A stretch of DNA of 64,000 bases from Angelakisella massiliensis (GTDB taxonomy: Bacteria; Bacillota; Clostridia; Oscillospirales; Ruminococcaceae), in assembly GCF_900104675.1 (NCBI RefSeq), contig NZ_LT629945.1:1168756-1232755 (forward strand). Direction: 5' to 3'. The notes under the pieces were generated by a model. It searched no databases. It was given only the letters and a program-made list of their open reading frames with translations, and was not told the DNA's origin. A program made the position numbers and the translations under genes. Below, piece by piece: positions 24,994 through 34,200 of this stretch (positions within the stretch are counted from its first letter, which is position 1; each line of letters starts with the position of its first letter).

Positions 24994-25361
24994 GCATACC
25001 GAGAATGAATTACCCTCAATACCGCAAGGCCCGGAAGCTGACGCATGAGTGCTGCAATTACTGTGACGGGAACTGTCTACTGCTGGACGATGTCGAAGAA
25101 TGTGTTTGTGTTCAGAGCATTTCCTATTCGCTGCTGTGCCGGTGGTTTAAGGTTGCCGTCCTCCCACTGGACGCGGCCCTGTACGCCGAGATCAGCAAAA
25201 GCCGGGACGAGGTGAAACGCTGCGCCGTATGCGGGGCCGTGTTTACGCCGAAGTCCAACCGGGCCAAATACTGCCCGGATTGCGCGGTGCGGATGCGCCG
25301 GAAGAAAGAAGCCGAACGGCAGAGGAAAAGATACCTCCTGTCTACGCATTTAGGCCGGTGA
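24990..25361 (+). CDS. Cysteine-rich VLP domain protein
   Basis: 123 residues of the Cys_rich_VLP family of conjugative elements: CCNYCDGNC, then CRWFKVAVLPLD containing the VLP motif, and a zinc ribbon CAVCGAVFTPKSNRAKYCPDC. ATG 24990 overlaps the relaxase stop (ATGA). The last eight codons lie inside inverted-repeat element B, so the element supplies the protein's C-terminus. Function unknown; a DNA-binding partner of the relaxase is plausible. Confidence 0.88.
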   Translation: MSIPRMNYPQYRKARKLTHECCNYCDGNCLLLDDVEECVCVQSISYSLLCRWFKVAVLPLDAALYAEISKSRDEVKRCAVCGAVFTPKSNRAKYCPDCAVRMRRKKEAERQRKRYLLSTHLGR

Positions 25362-25455
25362 AAACCCAGCCGTGACAAGGCTTTTCCGGCATGGTCGGCG
25401 GGCAGGCAGGACAGATTATCCAATCCCCGCCAGAACACACTTCTAAATGCGTAGA
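25341..25455. repeat. Inverted-repeat element B (115 bp)
   Basis: Perfect 12-bp ends TCTACGCATTTA (25341-25352) and TAAATGCGTAGA (25444-25455). The inner part CATGGTCGGCGGGCAGGCAG through ATCCAATCCCCGCCAG is almost identical to element C. Confidence 0.82.
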
Positions 25456-25462
25456 AAGCAAC

Positions 25463-25521
25463 CCATGAGAAAGCGCCGGACGCGGCGGCCTGCTGGCCCT
25501 GCGCCCGGCGTTTTCTCATGG
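25463..25521. terminator. GC-rich hairpin repeat, copy 2
   Basis: A stem of 17 bp with one mismatch (CCATGAGAAAGCGCCGG against CCGGCGTTTTCTCATGG) closes a further GC-rich inner stem. It separates the relaxase module from the converging CPBP gene and should end transcription from both sides. Confidence 0.85.
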
Positions 25522-25528
25522 AACGATA

Positions 25529-26392
25529 TTATTCAATCTTACTTTTAGTGCCTTTCCGTTTAACCTGAATAGCTGCCAATACAATGAAAAGTAAATAGAC
25601 CAAAATGGAAATTATAGATGCTTCAATACCAAAATCACCGCCAGATATTAAAAAAGACTTGTTATCCAGTATAAAATTGAAAATGGAACTACTGTCTGCT
25701 TCATTTCCTATATGCAAAATTCCTCCTATGATAACTATATTCCAAATACCATGAACGATAGCACTATTCCAGATAGAGTTGCTTCCATAGGCTATCAGAG
25801 AAAACAATACCCCAACGATGCTTCCAGCAATTAGAAGTTGAATAATACTTATAAAATTGAGGTCATTTCCGATAATATGAAGTAGCCCAAAAAGAACAGA
25901 TGGTACTATAACGGCAATTTGTATGTTGAACCTTTTTTCCAGACATCCCATGATTATGCCCCGAAAAATCAGTTCCTCCACAATCCCTGTTGCCAGTCCA
26001 TAAAAGAAGATGGCACCAGTAATTGTTGCATTGCGATCTGTGGAATTAAAAGTATTGATCTCCCAATGTCCGCCGAGCAGTATTGCAATTAGCAAAACCA
26101 AAGCAGGCATTGTCAAAGCTGATATTATCCAAACCGCTTTAACCTTAAATCGAGGAATTTTTAATTCGAGTAAAGACGTTTTCAATAGCTTTTGGCATAA
26201 TAACTTGGTTCCTAAGAAGGCGAACACACAATACAGCACTCCTGCAAAGATATTGCAGATAGCAGGTGTCACGCCTATATTTAGGGGTAACTCACTGATT
26301 GAAAATGAAAGTATTTGTGCGACAGTTAAAATGATTATAGAAAGTACGATTGCAACAGTAATTTGCAATGAAGTAAATTTTATATGCTCCAT
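25529..26392 (-). CDS. CPBP-family intramembrane protease
   Basis: 287 residues, about eight helices. Catalytic motifs of the CPBP/CAAX family: EELIFRGIIMGCLEKRF (EExxxR), FGLLHI and NSAIVHGIWN. In Gram-positives such proteins often give self-immunity to bacteriocins or process membrane proteins. The start ATG 26392 is chosen over a TTG four codons upstream that sits on the AAAGG ribosome site. A+T content is above that of the transfer genes, as for other cargo here. Confidence 0.87.
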   Translation of the reverse strand: MEHIKFTSLQITVAIVLSIIILTVAQILSFSISELPLNIGVTPAICNIFAGVLYCVFAFLGTKLLCQKLLKTSLLELKIPRFKVKAVWIISALTMPALVLLIAILLGGHWEINTFNSTDRNATITGAIFFYGLATGIVEELIFRGIIMGCLEKRFNIQIAVIVPSVLFGLLHIIGNDLNFISIIQLLIAGSIVGVLFSLIAYGSNSIWNSAIVHGIWNIVIIGGILHIGNEADSSSIFNFILDNKSFLISGGDFGIEASIISILVYLLFIVLAAIQVKRKGTKSKIE

Positions 26393-26505
26393 TTTATGTA
26401 TCAACCTTTCTCAATGACTTTGCAACAAAAACTGGAAAGCTACTGAAAAGAAATTCTCGCATTTGCTGTCAAATTTCTACCTTATTGTGTAGTGGTCGCC
26501 GGTTG

Positions 26506-26557
26506 AAAAAAACACTGGACGCAGGGCTGACAGGCCGCTATATCCGGCATTTTTTAT
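26506..26557 (-). terminator. Degenerate GC-rich hairpin repeat, copy 3
   Basis: Related to the other hairpins but with more mismatches; on the minus strand the stem is followed by GTTTTTTT. It lies just after the DUF1700 gene and serves as its terminator. Confidence 0.6.
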
Positions 26558-26561
26558 TATA

Positions 26562-27125
26562 TTATTGATCCAGTTTTTTCTTCCCTTTGCTCATAGACTT
26601 AATGATTACAATGGTGAGCTTCCAAAGCAACCATCCAATAGCAAAAATTACTGCACCAATCAAAATAGAAATAGGGAGAAAAGCTATCGCATTAGCAGAA
26701 AAAGCGCCGATGCTGATACCAATTTCTGTAATTTCGTATCCCATTAAATGAGCAACGAGCTTGATAATACCCGCAATCGGGCAAAGCACACCACTTACCA
26801 TAAAGGCGATACCGCAAATACTGGTAATTGGCAAAACAAACATACCACCAATGCCTGCAAGACTGTAAAACGCAATTACGGCACTCAACCGACGCCAGTT
26901 AAAACCATTGTTTTTTGCAACAGCTTCCCCTAAATAGGCTCTTGCAAGTTCTTTCGGATTTCCCAGTCGCTCAATGATCTGTTCTGTGGAAGTACCGCTG
27001 GCCTGTAATTCAAGCATTTCGCTTTTAATCTCTTTGACAATGTCCACACGCTCTGATACAATCAGTGGTTTCAGATATTTTTCAATTTTTTCAAGATATT
27101 CGTTAAGGGATTTTTCCAGTTCCAT
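26562..27125 (-). CDS. DUF1700/HAAS-domain membrane protein
   Basis: 187 residues. The N-terminal part (LEKSLNEYLEKIEKYLKPL, then SERVDIVKEIKSEMLELQ and IIERLGNPKELARAYLGE) is the HAAS/DUF1700 signalling domain; three or four helices follow. ATG 27125 with AAAGGAG lies 4 bases after the PadR stop. PadR-DUF1700 pairs are common in Firmicutes and probably sense membrane stress, with the membrane protein controlling the regulator. Confidence 0.85.
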   Translation of the reverse strand: MELEKSLNEYLEKIEKYLKPLIVSERVDIVKEIKSEMLELQASGTSTEQIIERLGNPKELARAYLGEAVAKNNGFNWRRLSAVIAFYSLAGIGGMFVLPITSICGIAFMVSGVLCPIAGIIKLVAHLMGYEITEIGISIGAFSANAIAFLPISILIGAVIFAIGWLLWKLTIVIIKSMSKGKKKLDQ

Positions 27126-27129
27126 TGTT

Positions 27130-27462
27130 TTATTCTCCTTTAATTTCATTGATTGCATTTAATAGATTATTCCATTCTTTAGACATTGCAGAAATATACT
27201 CAAGTCCTTTGTCCGTAATGGAATAATACTTTCTCGGCGGCAAACCCTCGGCGCTTTCCTGCCATGAGGATGAAACATAATCTTCTTTCATTAGCCGTCT
27301 AAGTAGCGGATAAATTGTATTCTCTTTTGCGGCCAAAATAGGATATTTTTCTAATGTGCTGATAATTTCATATCCATAGGACGGTCGCTGCTTTATCATT
27401 AACAGAATACAAAATTCAAGTGTCCCTCGCTTAATCTGGGATTTCCAATCGTCAATATTCAT
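27130..27462 (-). CDS. PadR-family transcriptional regulator
   Basis: 110 residues with the PadR winged helix: RGTLEFCILLMIKQRPSYGYEIIS, ENTIYPLLRRLMKEDYV and PPRKYYSITDKGLEYI. The start ATG 27462 has AGGAGG eight bases upstream. It is transcribed from the promoter at 27485-27513 and probably represses it. Confidence 0.92.
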   Translation of the reverse strand: MNIDDWKSQIKRGTLEFCILLMIKQRPSYGYEIISTLEKYPILAAKENTIYPLLRRLMKEDYVSSSWQESAEGLPPRKYYSITDKGLEYISAMSKEWNNLLNAINEIKGE

Positions 27463-27484
27463 GTACTGTACCTCCTGCCTATAT

Positions 27485-27513
27485 ATCGTACTACACAGTA
27501 TATCTAATGTCAA
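27485..27513 (-). promoter_or_regulatory. Promoter of the padR operon
   Basis: Minus-strand -35 TTGACA (27513-27508) and -10 TACGAT (27490-27485) with a 17-bp spacer. A short palindrome TACT-ACAC-AGTA (27489-27500) overlaps the spacer and may be the PadR operator. Confidence 0.72.
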
Positions 27514-27571
27514 GAGTATATTCAAACAAACTTTGTATGTATCTTATCTAATAACTTAAAAACTCTATCTG

Positions 27572-27685
27572 TCTACGCATTTAAGCCGCTGAAAAACCCG
27601 CCATTTCGGGGCTTTTTCGGCATGGTCGGCGGGCAGGCAGGACAGGTTATCCAATCCCCGCCAGAGAGGACTTCAAAATGCGTAG
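27572..27685. repeat. Inverted-repeat element C (~114 bp)
   Basis: Ends CTACGCATTT and AAATGCGTAG. The inside matches element B closely. It fills the gap between the padR promoter and the next cargo gene, and a partial GC-hairpin fragment (CCCGGCGCTTCT) follows at 27709-27720. Confidence 0.8.
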
Positions 27686-27763
27686 GAAAATTCTTCTTAT
27701 GGTGTTATTCCCGGCGCTTCTGTGGTATGCTCATAATAAAACTATGACAGGAGTGTTTAAGGG

Positions 27764-27958
27764 ATGGCCGAACAGGAAATGTTGCTGGACAGCGCCACGA
27801 TCAAGGCCGCCGTTGCAGGTGAGAAGTGGGCCACGGAAAAGGTGATCCAACACTACACCCCTATGATCGACGTGCTGGCCGTTGACGAAGATATGAAGCA
27901 GCACCTTATTCTGAAACTGCTGGAAGAACTGCCACACTTCCCGATGGGGCAGGCATAA
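27764..27958 (+). CDS. Short HTH_16-like protein
   Basis: 64 residues resembling the N-terminal half of the HTH_16 family (TIKAAVAGEKWATEKVIQHYTPMID, then DMKQHLILKLLEELPHF) but shorter and lacking the CTRTL segment. AGGAG lies about 11 bases before the ATG. It is a stand-alone regulator or a shortened relative of the proteins at 11134 and 17452. Confidence 0.6.
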   Translation: MAEQEMLLDSATIKAAVAGEKWATEKVIQHYTPMIDVLAVDEDMKQHLILKLLEELPHFPMGQA

Positions 27959-27966
27959 AGAAAAAG

Positions 27967-28009
27967 AACGCCGGACGCAGAGGCACACAGCCCCCGCGCC
28001 CGGCGCTTT
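27967..28009. terminator. GC-rich hairpin repeat, copy 4
   Basis: ACGCCGGACGCAGAGG pairs imperfectly with CCGCGCCCGGCGCTTT. It lies 8 bases after the HTH_16-like gene. Confidence 0.75.
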
Positions 28010-28135
28010 GCGATGCTTAGATCACTCTTACACTTTATATTTCATATTGTATTGCTCTAAAACCACATTGATGATATACTAAGAAAAGAATATCAAGTGT
28101 GTATCTACAAGTTAAAAGAAAGGGAAAAATATACT

Positions 28136-28300
28136 ATGCTCAAATCAATTATAACATTGATAGTTACCCTTATTGTAGGAGTTGTATTCATGGCAATAGG
28201 AAATGATTTCCTTAATGGATCTACTGATCTCGGTGTGATTGTAGCCGTTGCCGTAGCGGGGGCCTTGGTTGTGTTTTTTAATGGACAGAAAGGAAAATGA
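28136..28300 (+). CDS. Small two-helix membrane protein
   Basis: 54 residues, almost all in two hydrophobic helices (SIITLIVTLIVGVVFMAIG and GVIVAVAVAGALVVFF) joined by a short loop, with a basic tail. The start is ATG 28136 with an AAGGG upstream at loose spacing. It precedes the likely immunity gene by 44 bases and may share its transcript. Family not recognised. Confidence 0.55.
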   Translation: MLKSIITLIVTLIVGVVFMAIGNDFLNGSTDLGVIVAVAVAGALVVFFNGQKGK

Positions 28301-28344
28301 AAGGTACGATTACAAAATAGGATTTTTGATGTGGAGAGCTGATT

Positions 28345-28869
28345 ATGGAGAATATATTTGATAAGTTCAAGAAATTAAATTTAGACACCTCGCCCATAGG
28401 TCTATCAATCGAATTGAGAGAACCATTTTTTTGTACGCCGATTGGAGCCCAAATTATTGGGTGGGATAATGGAATACATTATTGCTTTATCAAGGGATTT
28501 AAGGAGATTGTTTTTTGCGTAAATCCAGAAACGTGCTGTAATTATTATGTTTATCCACTTGCTAAAGATTTTACAGATTTTTTAAGGTTGCTTCTTTCTC
28601 TGAAAACAACAAATGCAATTCAACAAGTAGTGTGGATGGATAAAGATGCTTTTGAAAACTTTATGAATGATCCTGATGAAGTTAGATATACAAGTAGTGA
28701 GCCAGTGCAAAGCATACTTCAAAATATTTCCTCTAATTTAGAGGTTGAACCGATAGAAAATCCATTTGATTATATCAAAAAACTCCAAAAGGATTTTCCG
28801 TATAAAGAGATAAAGTTTACAGATGAATTTTATAATATAACTGGTTTAACACGGCAAGAGAATATCTAA
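28345..28869 (+). CDS. Probable immunity protein for the HNH toxin
   Basis: 174 acidic residues with no signal or membrane segment. A Phe/Trp-rich segment, TPIGAQIIGWDNGIHYCFI, and VYPLAKDFTDFLRLLLSL resemble the layout of SUKH/SMI1-type immunity proteins, but I cannot confirm the family. It converges on the secreted HNH nuclease gene and shares its terminator. Low GC like its neighbour, so the pair probably moved in together. ATG 28345 has GGAGAG 8 bases upstream. Confidence 0.55.
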   Translation: MENIFDKFKKLNLDTSPIGLSIELREPFFCTPIGAQIIGWDNGIHYCFIKGFKEIVFCVNPETCCNYYVYPLAKDFTDFLRLLLSLKTTNAIQQVVWMDKDAFENFMNDPDEVRYTSSEPVQSILQNISSNLEVEPIENPFDYIKKLQKDFPYKEIKFTDEFYNITGLTRQENI

Positions 28870-28916
28870 AAAAGTTGCAGAGGACACTTTCAACAGTGTT
28901 CTTCTGCAACTTTTTT
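28868..28916. terminator. Bidirectional terminator between immunity and toxin genes
   Basis: AAAAAAGTTGCAGA then GGACACT (28868-28888) pair with AGTGTTC and TCTGCAACTTTTTT (28895-28916). T runs exist on both strands, so it serves both converging genes. Confidence 0.92.
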
Positions 28917-28968
28917 GTTGACTAATTAAACTTTTGATTTTTGTGAGATTTCTTTGAAAAGGATGCCG

Positions 28969-29856
28969 TTAATAACCAGCCCACCAACTTGTTACCTGTG
29001 TATGTGTTGCTTTTGGAAGATGAATCAGATTGCTATACGCATTACTTCCGCCGTATGCAAGCGGGCGAATATGGTGAACATCGTATAAACTGCGATTTAA
29101 GGTAACGCCCGTATTGGCGGTGTAAGTATTATAGTAGGTATCAGCTAAATTAGACGGACGAGTAGTTGTTGCACCTTTGGCATAGTTAGCAGGCGGCATG
29201 GGTAGGCTTTTCCCGCTTACAGAATCAGAAAAATTAAAATTCCAAGCGTGTCCTGTTCTATTAGAAAGTGCAGTTGTTGTTACGCCACTTCCAGAAGTAG
29301 CATTATCATAGTCCGTAATAGTGTAGGCAACATAATAATACCCTGTTTTTGCAGGAACTGTCCATGTGTAATCTACGCCATACTCACTGTTGGATGTATA
29401 TGTATGGTAAACAGAACCCCCAACATTTGAGTAAGAGCCGGATAATGTTGTAAAACTCCCCTTTAATTGAGCTGTCAATTTAATATTTGGTTTCACAAAA
29501 GGAGAGGTTGGGCAATCAACATTAAAATACCAAGTAAATTCGCCACCACTGGTTTTTTTAATTCCAGCACGGACAAGATAAATTTCAATTCCTCGCTCAC
29601 TGGGAGTATCAGCAGATCCTTTAGGAACAGGGATGGCAACTTCGTCGAAAGTAAGAAGTTCACCATCCTCAACAAGCATTTCACCCGTGGTCGTATCGTA
29701 ATGAGTGACTTGCCCGGAATCAGCGGGAGAGGTATCCATGACGGCTTCCAACTCATTCTGGTAGGGTTCAGCCGCAATAGCAGTAATCGACATTCCTATG
29801 GCCATCATGGTGACAAGCACCAAACTCACAATTTTCTTTAAGTGTTTTTTCAACAT
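28969..29856 (-). CDS. Secreted HNH nuclease, candidate antibacterial toxin
   Basis: 295 residues. A Sec signal peptide (KKHLKKIVSLVLV, cleavage near AIAAEP) is followed by a beta-rich region and a C-terminal HNH domain: YDVHHIRPLAYGGSNAYSN with His261-His262 and Asn276, then HLPKATH ending in His285. The GG-N spacing is typical of HNH/endonuclease toxins. ATG 29856 has AGGAGG eight bases upstream and a promoter at 29974-30002. Placed opposite a likely immunity gene, it may act as a released nuclease bacteriocin; a secreted nuclease for DNA use is the alternative. Confidence 0.78.
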   Translation of the reverse strand: MLKKHLKKIVSLVLVTMMAIGMSITAIAAEPYQNELEAVMDTSPADSGQVTHYDTTTGEMLVEDGELLTFDEVAIPVPKGSADTPSERGIEIYLVRAGIKKTSGGEFTWYFNVDCPTSPFVKPNIKLTAQLKGSFTTLSGSYSNVGGSVYHTYTSNSEYGVDYTWTVPAKTGYYYVAYTITDYDNATSGSGVTTTALSNRTGHAWNFNFSDSVSGKSLPMPPANYAKGATTTRPSNLADTYYNTYTANTGVTLNRSLYDVHHIRPLAYGGSNAYSNLIHLPKATHTQVTSWWAGY

Positions 29857-29973
29857 ACAGTCATTCCTCCTTATTAGGTATCGTAAATAGAAAATGCCAT
29901 CAAACTATCATCCCAATGGAATCACCTCTTTCATTCATTTCAATCGCGCAATCCCCTTATGTTTTATGGTAAA

Positions 29974-30002
29974 ATTATACAAATTATGAAGTATAACGTC
30001 AA
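29974..30002 (-). promoter_or_regulatory. Promoter of the HNH nuclease gene
   Basis: Minus-strand -35 TTGACG (30002-29997), 17-bp spacer, -10 TATAAT (29979-29974). The transcript would have a leader of about 110 bases. Confidence 0.8.
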
Positions 30003-30032
30003 TATTATATGAACAATACAGTGTAATATACT

Positions 30033-30080
30033 AAAAAGCGCCGGACGCAGAGGCCATACAGCCACCGCGCCCGGCGCTTT
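30033..30080. terminator. GC-rich hairpin repeat, copy 5
   Basis: AAAAAGCGCCGGACGC pairs with GCGCCCGGCGCTTTG. It lies between the nuclease promoter and the end of the transfer operon (30093) and marks the boundary between cargo and backbone. Confidence 0.82.
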
Positions 30081-30092
30081 GCTATACTTGGA

Positions 30093-30296
30093 TCACTCGT
30101 CCGTGAAATGGAACTGCCGCGCCTCAAAGTCGGCGTCGTGCATGGCGTCCAGCTTGTCGGCGGTCTGGCGGGCCAGCGCCGCCATGTCCTCGTCCATGTC
30201 CGGCAGGGCGGCCCGAATGTTGGCCGCCGTTCTGCGCCGGTCGCTCTTGTGATACATACAGATCAGGTTTTCTTCCTCTACGGTAAACGGTACCAT
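30093..30296 (-). CDS. Small conjugative-element protein
   Basis: 67 acidic residues starting MVPFTVEEENLICMYH, then ANIRAALPDMDEDMAALARQTADKL. It is the last gene of the transfer operon. ATG 30296 is chosen because the GGAGG at the upstream stop is 7 bases away; ATG 30302 overlaps that stop but sits on the ribosome site. Similar short proteins occur near the polyvalent protein gene in Tn1549-like elements. Function unknown. Confidence 0.7.
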   Translation of the reverse strand: MVPFTVEEENLICMYHKSDRRRTAANIRAALPDMDEDMAALARQTADKLDAMHDADFEARQFHFTDE

Positions 30297-30298
30297 TG

Positions 30299-31243
30299 TC
30301 ATACCTCCAATTCGTTTTTCTTGGTTCTGGCCGGGGCCTTTTTCGGGGCTTGGGCCTGTTTGGTTTCGGATAGCTGCCTGCGGATGGAAGCGCGGGGCCT
30401 CCGCACTTCCTTGTCCCGGTTCTCGTCCTTGCCGATCACCGCATACAGGCCGTGCCGGTCTTTCATGCCGGTAAAGCACAGGGATTTATAGGGCAGCATA
30501 GAAAACAGCCGGTCGGTGTCCTTGCTGGACGCAATCTGGACGAAGTACGGGGACAGCTCCACCATGAAATGCGTTTTGTTGGGGCTGTTGGGGGCGGACA
30601 GATCTTTCAGCCCGGCCACGATCCGCTGCGCCTCGGCCAAAATCATGCCGTCATGCAGCGCCGTGACGTGGGCCTTGAAGTCGCCGGGCGCAAGCTGCGC
30701 CCGGCCTTTCTGTTCCTGCCGCAACAGCTCCCGCAGGTGTTCCGGCTCATTAGGCTTGGCCTCATACCGCAGGAACGCCCCCAACTTGGGATCGGGCCGC
30801 CCGTCGAAGTACAGACCGGCGGGCTGCTCCCGATCGCCCTTTTCATAGTGCAGGATGATGTTGTCGGCCTGTACCGCCTCGGCTGCGACGTGCCGGAAGT
30901 GCTGGGGATAGTCCAGCTCATAGAGATTGCCGCGAATGACGCCCCGCACCTTGCCGGTCAGCTCCACGGCGTAGGCCAGCACCCGGTCACGGGTCTGCTC
31001 CCCGTAAAACTTCCATGTGTTGTGCTGCCGGGTGCCTTGCAGGTACACATCACTTTCCCGGAAACAGTGCGTCCCGGACGGGCGGGACATCCACAAAAGC
31101 GTCCTGTCCTCGGCATTGTCGCTGGCAGCGGCCCGCCCGATGATCTCTTTGTCGATCTCAAAATCGCTGCGATAAAAGGCGGTGTTCTGCCGCATGAGCT
31201 GTTCCAGCGCGGCCAGAACATCCACATTCTCAAACCTGTTCAT
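30299..31243 (-). CDS. Conjugative-element protein of unknown function
   Basis: 314 residues, starting MNRFENVDVLAALEQLMRQN. No catalytic motif, signal or membrane helix is obvious. A C-terminal basic tail (PRASIRRQLSETKQAQAP) resembles the C-terminus of the large polyvalent protein just upstream, suggesting a shared interaction motif. ATG 31243 has GGAGG nine bases upstream and lies 4 bases after the polyvalent protein stop. Confidence 0.75.
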   Translation of the reverse strand: MNRFENVDVLAALEQLMRQNTAFYRSDFEIDKEIIGRAAASDNAEDRTLLWMSRPSGTHCFRESDVYLQGTRQHNTWKFYGEQTRDRVLAYAVELTGKVRGVIRGNLYELDYPQHFRHVAAEAVQADNIILHYEKGDREQPAGLYFDGRPDPKLGAFLRYEAKPNEPEHLRELLRQEQKGRAQLAPGDFKAHVTALHDGMILAEAQRIVAGLKDLSAPNSPNKTHFMVELSPYFVQIASSKDTDRLFSMLPYKSLCFTGMKDRHGLYAVIGKDENRDKEVRRPRASIRRQLSETKQAQAPKKAPARTKKNELEV

Positions 31244-31247
31244 GGTG

Positions 31248-34200
31248 TCACACCTCCAATTCCTGTGCTTTTTCCCGCTGCGGCGGTTTCTTCTGCTGTT
31301 CCTCCTTGGCGGCTTTGAGCTGCGCCCGGATGGACGGTTTTTTCTGTTTCTGCGCCGGGCGCTGGGGCTGCTTGGGCTTTTGGGCCTCCGCCTTGGCTGC
31401 CTCGGCCACGTCGAACAAGGAAATCTGTTCCCCGGCTTTGGCCTTGGCTTCCAGTTCACTCATGGTCGGGGCATTGTTCAGAACACCGTCGATCATGTTG
31501 TAGTTCTGCTCGGTCGTCATTTCAGCGGCCTTGATGGGGCTTTCCTGCTGGGCGGGGATGGCAAAAGCGTCTGTGCCGTTGCCCATGATAAGATACTTGC
31601 CGTCCTCGGATTGGTGGTGGAAACCATAGCCTGCGGCCTCCAACTGCTCCCGGCTCATGTCGGTTACAAGGAAGCTACCTCTTGGGGTCTGGATGCTCTC
31701 GCCGGTGAGCAATTCCCGTGGCGTAAGCTGTTTTTCCCGCTGCAAGAAAAACTCCGGCACCGGCGTAAAGCCGAAGCTGTCACAGTAATGGGCTTCCTCC
31801 TTGCCGCTACGGTTCAGCACCACAACGTCGGAAACGGAAAGGCTGTGGCCGGTGAAGTCGGCGGGACGGTCAAGGTTGAATGTACGGTAGATGTCCTCCA
31901 GCGTGGTTTTGCCGTCCAGCGGGGCCGTGTAGATAAGATCGTAATTCTGCCGGTCAACGGCCAGCCCCGCTTCCTGCAAGCTCTCGTAAGCCTCAAAGCG
32001 ATAGTCCCGTGTTTCCGGCCCGCCTTTGAGCTGGTAGATGGTAAAGGTGTCGCCCTGCTCCTGTGCCGGGGGATCGACGGTGAAATACGGGTTTTCCCAT
32101 TGGGTGAAAGGCATATCCGGCATGGCCTTGTAGCTGCCGTTCTCCACCACATAGGGCCGCACCCGGTCAAAGCCGATTTCCTGTGCCACACGGGAAAGGC
32201 TTTCCAGTACCACGGGATCACTCCGCAACCGTTCCATGCGAGTGAAGTCCTCCACAAGATAATTCTGGCCCGCCCGTACATGAAGAATATCGGCGGCGCT
32301 CATGCCGTCCTTGCTTTCCATGCCCAGCGTCAGATGGGCATAGGGTCGGCCATCGGTGTTCAAATCCTTGGCCTCGCTGTTATAGGGCTGGCTCCGCAGC
32401 TCGTCGAACCGGGCCTTGGCTTCCTCAAAGGTAGCGAAATGCTCTATCGGGGTCTGCTGCTCGGCATTGGTGGCCCATGTTTTCAGATCGGGAATGATGT
32501 AAAAGCCCCATTCCCGGCTTGCCTCCGGCGCGGCGGCGCTGCGCTCGGCCAGTGTCTTTTCGGCCCGTTCCCGCACATCGTCCCGCAACGGCACCGTATA
32601 GAGGGTGGACGCAGAGGAAAAGCCCACGTTATTGAAAACGTAGTCTACATCGGCCTCTTTCAAGGCTCCTGCCGGGTAGTAGTCGGCCCGTGTTGGGGTG
32701 TCGCTCACCTTGCCGCTGGCAATGTCATGGTTCAATCCCGTTTCCAGATGGGTACAGATTTTGCCGTCCACGGCCAGCGTCACATAGTACCAGCCAATAT
32801 AACCGCCGGTCTTTTCATCGGCTCCCTCGTTGAACTCCACATTGAGCAGCGTGTAGGGCTTCAAGCCCTTTTGGGCCGCGATCTCGTTGTCCTTGGCCTC
32901 CCGCTGCAACAGCGCAGGCAGGGCCGCTTCCTTGGTGGCCTTGACGATCTCCGGGTTGTACTGCACCAAAGTACGGTTTACACATTCCGTCTGTACCTTG
33001 ACCGTCTTGGCTTTCGGCGTTAGGCGGTTGCCGATAAACAGGGACGCGCCGTTGTCAAAACGGATCGTCATATCGCTGGTGCCGCGCCATTTGCCGGTAC
33101 AGGGGGACGTGTGGATTTCGCCGGTCTTACAGCCAAACGCCTGCGCGATCACATCAATCTTGGCCTGCAAGGGCAGGTCTTTGTATCGGTCAGCGATTTC
33201 CAGCGCCTTTTCCTGCAACTCCGTCAGGGTTTTTGCGGGGGCTGCCTGCGGTTCGGTGTCGGAAGTAACTTCCGGCTCCGGGGCGGTTTCCGGCTCCTGC
33301 ACGGGTTCTTGTTCCGGCTCCGGCTCTGGTGCCGGTTCCTGTTCCGGGGTGGGTTTCTGTTCCGGCTGCTCCTGTTCCTTGGCATACAGCTCCTTGACGG
33401 CCTCCTGCGTCAGCTCCCCGGTATTAAGCTGATCCATCAGCTCCCGGCACCGTTCCGGCGTCCCGATGTAGAGAACATCCCCAATCTTGGCCCTGCCGTT
33501 GTCCTGCGGGATATAGGCTTGCAGCATATACAGGTTTTCCCGGCTGTCGCTGCGGGGGTTGGCGTGTACCCGGTAGAAGTAGTCCGGCTCGGCCTGTTCC
33601 TGTGCCGCCTGCGCCCGCTGTTCTCGGCTGCTGTTGCGTTGCAGCTCCGTGGGCTTGATGCCGGAAAGGGGCTGAATACAAGCAATCCTGTCCGACGCAC
33701 GGTAGGCATTGTCGTTCAAAAGCCGCTGCCATGCGCCCACACTCGGCGCCCAGCGGAAACCGTGTTCTTTCAACTGCTGGCGGGCGTCCGCTTCCGGCTT
33801 GCCGTCAAAGAACACCTGCAAGCGGCCCTGATCCCGGTTGGCCTCCACATGGCCGCCGTCAAACTCCCAGCCCACATAGGCCACTTCGTTTGCGCGGGTC
33901 AGGCTTTCGATCCGCTGCCGGACGCGGCGGATTTCCGCATTGTTGTTGGACAGCTCCCAGCTCTGAAACGGCTTCTTTTCATAGTGCCAGCCGGATGCCA
34001 TATCCGCTTTCAGGTTTTCGATGTTTTCAGGAGAGAGGTGCGGGCAGCCGTCCAGTGTGCCGTGTTTGCGGTAATAGGCATTGACCGCTTTCATGGTTTC
34101 CTGCGCCTTTTCCAGACCGGCCAGCTTTTTTTGCAGCTTGGGAATGGCCTGCGGGTCGTCCTGCCGGATGCCGCCCATGCCGGTGCTGCGGATTTTATCA

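Noticed and set aside
17279-27685. CRISPR array from the repeated inverted elements
   Set aside because: The copies are kilobases apart with genes between, and they differ inside. There are no regular spacers or cas genes.
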